NCBI RefSeq assembly: GCF_041260155.1
Contig: NC_091942.1
Span: 3,958,501 to 4,022,500, forward strand
Reading direction: 5' to 3'
From: Ptychodera flava
Taxonomy: Eukaryota; Hemichordata; Enteropneusta; Ptychoderidae
DNA: 64,000 nt
Positions 58,926 to 64,000 of this stretch are shown here, one piece after another. The notes beneath the pieces were generated by a model that searched no databases, had not been told where the DNA came from, and worked only from the letters and a program-made list of their open reading frames with translations. How positions within the stretch are numbered: the stretch's first letter is position 1; every line of letters begins with the position of its first letter. Both the position numbers and the translations under genes were made by a program.

Positions 58926-59944
58926 GGTATTTACCGCAGGGTCCGACATCGCGATTGGGAATGATGACCTTAAAACGGCAGGGATCATGACATTGAATAT
59001 TTGCCTTCTAACAAACCTGCCCGGAAGCCTACCCAAGATGCACTTCGAATTCTCATTTAACATAGGGCACATAGGGGTTCGATTGAAAAGACATACGTTT
59101 ACAAATAGTTAGGAAGCAGTTTAATTTTCTTCCTATGATTCAGGTCTTCCGGTTAATAATATGGTCGCATTTCTAAAGGGATGTTGGGAGAGCTATACAT
59201 GTCAGCTCATAATTCTTTGATGACGACGGAAAAATATATATACATGAATCTGTTTTTCTGTTTAACGATTTCGTGAATGTTGAATGATAAAAACGTAATC
59301 TATTGATTGATGTGCCTTTAATACACCACTGTTTGATCGGCCACTCAAATTCATCCACTGCCCCTTGTCCTGTGCGGCTATGTTTTCTTTACTTTAAACA
59401 AGGGGAAGTTCAACTGGTGACCAAGGCTGATTTTTTCATATGTCCTATAGCTTTGCGTTCATTATGTAGTGTAACGCCCTCAATTGTAAATATTTTTTCT
59501 CGAAGCGTCCTTCACGCGCCCAATGCGTATGAAGGTTGGTTACGAGAGCAACAATAGTACTCTATATTTCTACGTCTACGTGACATAGGCGAATAGACCT
59601 AGCTTTTCTACGCTACTTGCTACGATCAGATAACAAAAAATCTTGTATGAGGGCGCTTTCCCAGTTTGGAAAGGGAAAATCACGCTCTCTGTCTATTTCG
59701 GAAGAATAATGGCACACGAAGTAAAGTGTGCACGGTCGTTAGCATTGGCAGTGATCACTGTAAAGAGGGAACTATCTGTACTTAAATAAACCCAACAAAT
59801 ATCCACATCTTATATACTAGATTACTTTATTACTAGATTATATTAGATTACCACTGTAGGGCCCTTATGTGTTGTTCTCATTTCGATGCGTCATGGTCCT
59901 TGGACTTCAAGATATTCGCCTACGGCGATTTCGTCAAGGAGGAA

Positions 59945-61138
59945 AACTGTTAATACCAGTATCAGCAAAAAGAAGGTTGTACCTATGCTGTTCGATTGGT
60001 GACTATCTTTCATAAATTGAAAGTGTTCCAAATCAGAGGTAAGGCAGGGGTCAATTATTTAAAAGTAGATGTTATACAGTTGATAAAATGTTCTCGTCCC
60101 ATCTCCGTGACACATTTATACCCATAAGTCTTGTGTGCAAGAAAGTTGAATATTTCTACCAAATTATATAAATCTGATTGAACCAAGAGGTCAGAATTTG
60201 TGTTGGATGTCGTCATACATGTCATCACATATATTTGATGTCGTCAAACCGGTACGCGGCAAATGATTGTGATAAAAATGTGTTCGACCATCTCGTATTC
60301 ATGTAAACCAACGTTTTGGCAGTGCACTACCCGCCTTCTCCAGATTACACTTTGGTGAGTAATTTACAGTGTGTAGAACACGATGAGAAAACGTTAGTTT
60401 GTATGAATAACAATAATTTTCTTAAAGACAGGAACTCTAATGGTCAAATCGACCATATCTTTATCGTCTGCCATTTTTGTCATGTTCCTTGTATTTGTGT
60501 GCTCCCATCTTCCACTGAAGACTTCAATATTTGTAGTTGGACTGACGTGCCGCTTTGAACCATAAAAAATCCATAGCATTTTCAGGTCGATTTCTTGTCG
60601 TTGATTTCAACATAAAAAGATTGACCTTTCAATGCCATGGGTCAAATAACGCTATTTAAAACAATGTTTAATTTGCGATTCAAGTCGACTTTTATCACTA
60701 GAATTAGCTTGCATTAGATTATTAATTTCACGAGTACTTTCAGGCTGATGTTCAACATTAATGATAAAGAGGGTCTTCTCGACCCTTCACAAGTTTACCA
60801 AATTGATTCGCATCCAAATTGTCACGTGACGGTATCTGTATAATTATTTCAGCAAGAGTTTGAAAGATACTTTCCGATTTGACAGTACGTCCAGCCATAG
60901 GGCGGAAAAATGCAACTGAATGATGAAATTTGTGTCTGACACGATGTATTTTGGGCAAGTATGAGCCCGTGTCAAAATTAAAAAACACACTGACCCCCTA
61001 TTGGACATTTCAAAAACATGGTGGCCCCCATCACCTAAGTCAAAAACAGGGTGACCCCAGCCCATGAATCCACCACCTCCAGGCCAATGAAACTGACCAG
61101 TCCCTTAAAGACTTCAACTGGTTGCTGCAGATGAGCAC
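59945..61138. other. Region between the duplicated IDO blocks, left part
   Basis: No exon is recognised. Short open frames (for example 60316-60558) have no identifiable domain. It would be intronic if exon 1B is used. Confidence 0.4.
60930..61106. mobile_element. Partial DNA element ending in CAGTCCCTTA
   Basis: A run of TGACCCCC-type phrases (about 60990-61060) ends in CCAGGCCAATGAAACTGACC followed by AGTCCCTTAA. The layout, C-rich repeats just inside an AGGGACTGG-type terminus, matches the other AGGGA families in the window. Only this end is visible. Confidence 0.5.
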
Positions 61139-61140
61139 TA

Positions 61141-61750
61141 AGGGAGCGTTCAATTATTATGGCCGGGGGTGGGCCGGCAAATTCTTCCTGCGCACCAGTC
61201 AAAATAAGTGAACCCTGCTACCCATAGCACCAAAAATTTGATGACCCCCCCTTTTAAGATGACAAAACATGACCCCCACAATACTTGAGTAAAACTGCAA
61301 AAACAAACACCTGCTTTTTGACGGAACGGATACTTATGAAAATTAGGTGACCATACTCTGTGCTGTTTGAAAAATTCATGACCCCCCCTTGCAGTTTTCA
61401 AATTTAATTGTTCATTGCCTTCAGTGAGCTTGATTTACAATAAGACAAGCCTCAGAGTTGCCAAGGCAAGATGTTAATGTAATAGATAATTATACTTTTA
61501 TTCAGAATTACTGTTAAATGATGTCAGAGAATGAAATCATGCGGCGAATCATTTTTATTTCCAAGAATATTTTTGAAAACGGAAACTGCTTTTTGATGGA
61601 ACGGATACTTATGAAAATTAGGTGACCATACTCTGTGCTGTTTGAAAAATTCATGAACCCCCTTGCAGTTTTCAAATTTAAGGTGACAACCCCCCCCCCT
61701 CCCCGTGGATTTTGCCGGCCATCCCCGGCCGTAATAACTGAACGGTCCCT
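61141..61750. mobile_element. Non-autonomous DNA transposon, AGGGAGCGTTCAATTATTA family
   Basis: The ends AGGGAGCGTTCAATTATTAT and GTAATAACTGAACGGTCCCT continue as inverted repeats through GGCCGG and CCGGCAAA, for over 35 bp with few mismatches. TA lies just outside each end (61139-61140 and 61751-61752). Inside, a segment of about 90 bp (CTTTTTGACGGAACGGATAC to TTGCAGTTTTCAAATTTA) is present twice, at about 61313-61405 and 61590-61682. No transposase is seen. Confidence 0.85.
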
Positions 61751-62407
61751 TATGTTTGTGTTTCCGACCGAACATGTCCTTGGTGTTGCTGTCGCAGCTG
61801 ATGATAAAAATCTGGCCACTGAACTTTGCGCCTTTGCTCAGAAAGGGTCAACCAGTGATACCACACAAAGTTTATGACAGATGACTCAGAACGAATAACA
61901 GAGAAATATGAAACCTTATAACAGAAACTTACGACATGAAACATGTTGACGAGAACATATATTTCAATCTAGTAAAAAACAATACGAACACTACCATGAA
62001 CACAGTAGAACAAAATTAGACACCCTGGCATCCCTAGTGAAGGAACAAACTTCAAGTGGGACAACATAGGAATACAGACATTCTATCGATTATTCCACAC
62101 AATTTATCCACTGAAGACGAATTTGAGGCGATTGATTAAGAAAGTACAGCAATTTTCGAAAAAACGGCGTTAAAGGATCGTAGTGTTATAGTCTTCCCCA
62201 CTCTGCAGTAGAGACTGCACTGACGTTCAGATTACAGCTGTGTCTAGCCATGGCCAATCAGTTCTGTACACAAAACAGGGAAACGTAAAATACACTTTCA
62301 AATATGCAAAACACACTAAACGCAAACAATTAAGAAATGAATAATGTGTGGAGTTGCTTTCCTTATTACATTGATCAATATTTAAGGGCTAATTCCTCAA
62401 TTGCAAC

Positions 62408-62635
62408 GACAAAATAGATTTATTACATTTATGGTTGACAAATATTACATTTATGGGTGATTTTTTTATTACATTTATGGTTACCATTTATTACTTTTGT
62501 GGTTGGTGTTTTTATTACATTTATGGTTGATTTTTGTTACATTTATGGGCGATATTACATTTATGGGTGCATTTTATTACAATTGTGGTTGATATTACAT
62601 TTGTGGAGATTATTACATTTGTGGAGGTTACACGG
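62408..62635. repeat. Irregular minisatellite, ATTACATTTATGGTTGAT type
   Basis: About twelve imperfect units built on TTACATTTATGGTTGATT or TTACATTTGTGGAG, 16-30 bp apart. A 62-codon open frame over it is a repeat translation. Confidence 0.8.
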
Positions 62636-62784
62636 CCCGTTATGACTTAATCCAAAAATCTAGCTACATATTTATATAACAATTGCAATTTCGAAGGAAA
62701 ACAAAACAACAAAAACACCTCACAACCTTCTTTACACCTTAGTTAATCCCGATCCCGGGCCTTTGCGAGCCGGGGTTTAACAGG

Positions 62785-63965
62785 TTTAAGTTGTCACACC
62801 TACCCTTGGACTTGACAACAGATAACCACACACTGGTGAGACGTAATACGTAGACAGTTTCTCTAAACTCTCCTTTGAATCAACCATCGTCGAGGTATTC
62901 ACTGCAGAGTGAGAATTGTGACCTTAATGAATATTGTTACCTTAAAACGCGAATGAGAATTGTGACCTAAAAATACATGAAAACATGTATCTGTTTTTCT
63001 GTCCAACGATTGCGTGAATGATAAGAACGTAAACTGTTAATTGATGGCCGTTAAATACACTACTGCTCGATCGACAACTTAAGTTGATCAACTGCGGCCT
63101 TTGTCCAAGGCGTGGCTGTTTTCTTTACTAGTTTATACAAGGCAATGGCGCAGTATAGTGATTAACAATTGATTTTGCGGCCATTTTCGTCGGTTTCTCA
63201 CAGTAACACAAAATATTGAATAATGACCCCCTTAAAAATGACGACTACTCGTTATAGATAAACTACGAAGAATGTGTTTTCCATTAGAAAACCATTTGAT
63301 TTCTGGGGAGTGGAGGATTTTTCGGGGATTGTCGGCAGGTGAAGGAGAAAAAATAATTTAATCCTGTAATGCCTTAAGAAAAAAAGTTGTTAAACAGACA
63401 TAAGGAAAATATGTTCATTAATGTAGTGAAATCATCGAACTGAGAAATCTGATTTCCTCATATTCCCTTGTGGCGCTGCTTACTACAGCGTATATATTGC
63501 ATATGTTTGTGAGCATGTCCTGCGTTTTTGCCAGCATTTATGATATAAACATTGTGTAGTACCGTGTATTTCGGAGACGCCTATACGGTGACATAGGCGG
63601 ACCGACCTAGCTATTCTGCGCCACGTGCTATTTTCAGATAACATAAATCTCGTATGAGGGTGCTTTTCCAGTTTGAATTCAAGCAGTGTGATCGAAAGGG
63701 AAAAATTACGCTCTCTGTCGATTTCGTATGAATGATGGCACACGTTGTAAAGTGTGCACGGTCGTTAGCATTGGCATTGATCACTGTAAAGAGGAAACGA
63801 TCTGTATTTAAATGAACTCAACAAATATCCACATCTTAAACCGTCTTGATAAAAACATAGGACATTGTTTTTGGGGTAAAGATTACTGCTGTAGGGCCTT
63901 TATGCGTTGTTCTCATTTTGCTGCGTCATAGGCCTTGGACTTCACGATATTCGTCTAGCTTATTG
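62785..63965 (-). repeat. Distal copy of duplicated IDO promoter and first-exon block
   Basis: This is colinear with 58815-59940. It differs by an extra segment at about 63170-63560 that includes a repeat also found at 41250-41425, and by small gaps between the exon and ACATGTATCTGTTTTTCTGT. The similarity may run beyond the window's right edge. Confidence 0.8.
62804..62887 (-). CDS. IDO: Alternative first coding exon of IDO (exon 1B)
   Basis: It encodes 28 residues, beginning MVDSKESLEKLSTYYV and ending CGYLLSSPR, followed by donor GTAGGT. Exon 1A (58833-58925) encodes 31 residues ending with the same 13-residue segment VSPVCGYLLSSPR. Both end in phase 0, so either joins exon 2 in frame. 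An in-frame TAA at 62924-62926 lies 12 codons upstream with no ATG between, which fixes the start. No second exon 2 is seen between 58950 and 62800, so exon 1B can only use the downstream exons seen here. Whether it is transcribed is unknown. Confidence 0.75.
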
Positions 63966-64000
63966 TGATTAATAATGTTAAGCGCCAGTGAGCATCCCTG

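Noticed and set aside
58926..59072. Longer N-terminus of IDO from upstream in-frame ATGs (58949, 59072)
   Set aside because: The sister exon 1B has an in-frame stop upstream and starts at the equivalent position, which supports 58925. The 58949 start remains possible.
62408..62635. Possible CRISPR-like array of regularly spaced units
   Set aside because: The units touch or overlap, vary in length and have no unique spacers. It is a eukaryotic minisatellite.

Overview
This is eukaryotic nuclear DNA from an invertebrate animal. It has three intron-rich protein genes with GT-AG introns, long introns full of transposons, many microsatellites, and no bacterial-type operons, RNA genes or CRISPR. 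The species cannot be fixed from sequence alone. The gene set (canopy-type ER chaperone, gankyrin, indoleamine 2,3-dioxygenase) together with abundant short TTAA- and TA-flanked inverted-repeat elements and several non-LTR retrotransposons fits a marine invertebrate. A non-vertebrate deuterostome such as a hemichordate is a low-confidence guess.

Layout. Positions 1-8488 hold only repeats: two inverted-repeat elements, an AGGGAGCC-ended DNA element, a long GAT microsatellite and a dead LINE 3' end. Positions 8489-23075 (+) hold a complete six-exon CNPY3/CNPY4-like gene of 248 codons. Its introns contain a 4-kb TA-flanked element with pogo-like ends (10728-14729). Positions 25900-30172 (-) hold a complete six-exon PSMD10/gankyrin gene of 222 codons, tail to tail with the canopy gene, with an 841-bp foldback element in intron 4. 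Positions 30173-36285 are a retrotransposon field: two divergently oriented 5'-truncated LINEs, one of them split by a TTAA-flanked MITE. From 36286 to 58925 (-), with an alternative first exon at 62804-62887, lies a 13-exon indoleamine 2,3-dioxygenase (IDO) gene of 419 codons. All its exons were rebuilt by hand, with every splice phase compatible. Its introns carry a 5'-truncated L1/Tx1-like LINE with a 15-bp target-site duplication, at least four DNA-element families, an eight-unit ~182-bp satellite inside a transposon, and long TA, GA and CA tracts.

The most interesting structure is at the right end. A block of about 1.1 kb containing the IDO promoter region and first coding exon is present twice (58815-59940 and 62785-63965), in the same orientation. 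Both copies keep an open first exon and an intact splice donor of the same phase. This suggests alternative promoters, or the edge of a larger tandem duplication.

The three genes do not form a pathway. Canopy is an ER-luminal folding factor, gankyrin is a proteasome-assembly chaperone, and IDO is a cytosolic haem enzyme opening the kynurenine route of tryptophan breakdown. Most of the window is introns and transposon relics.
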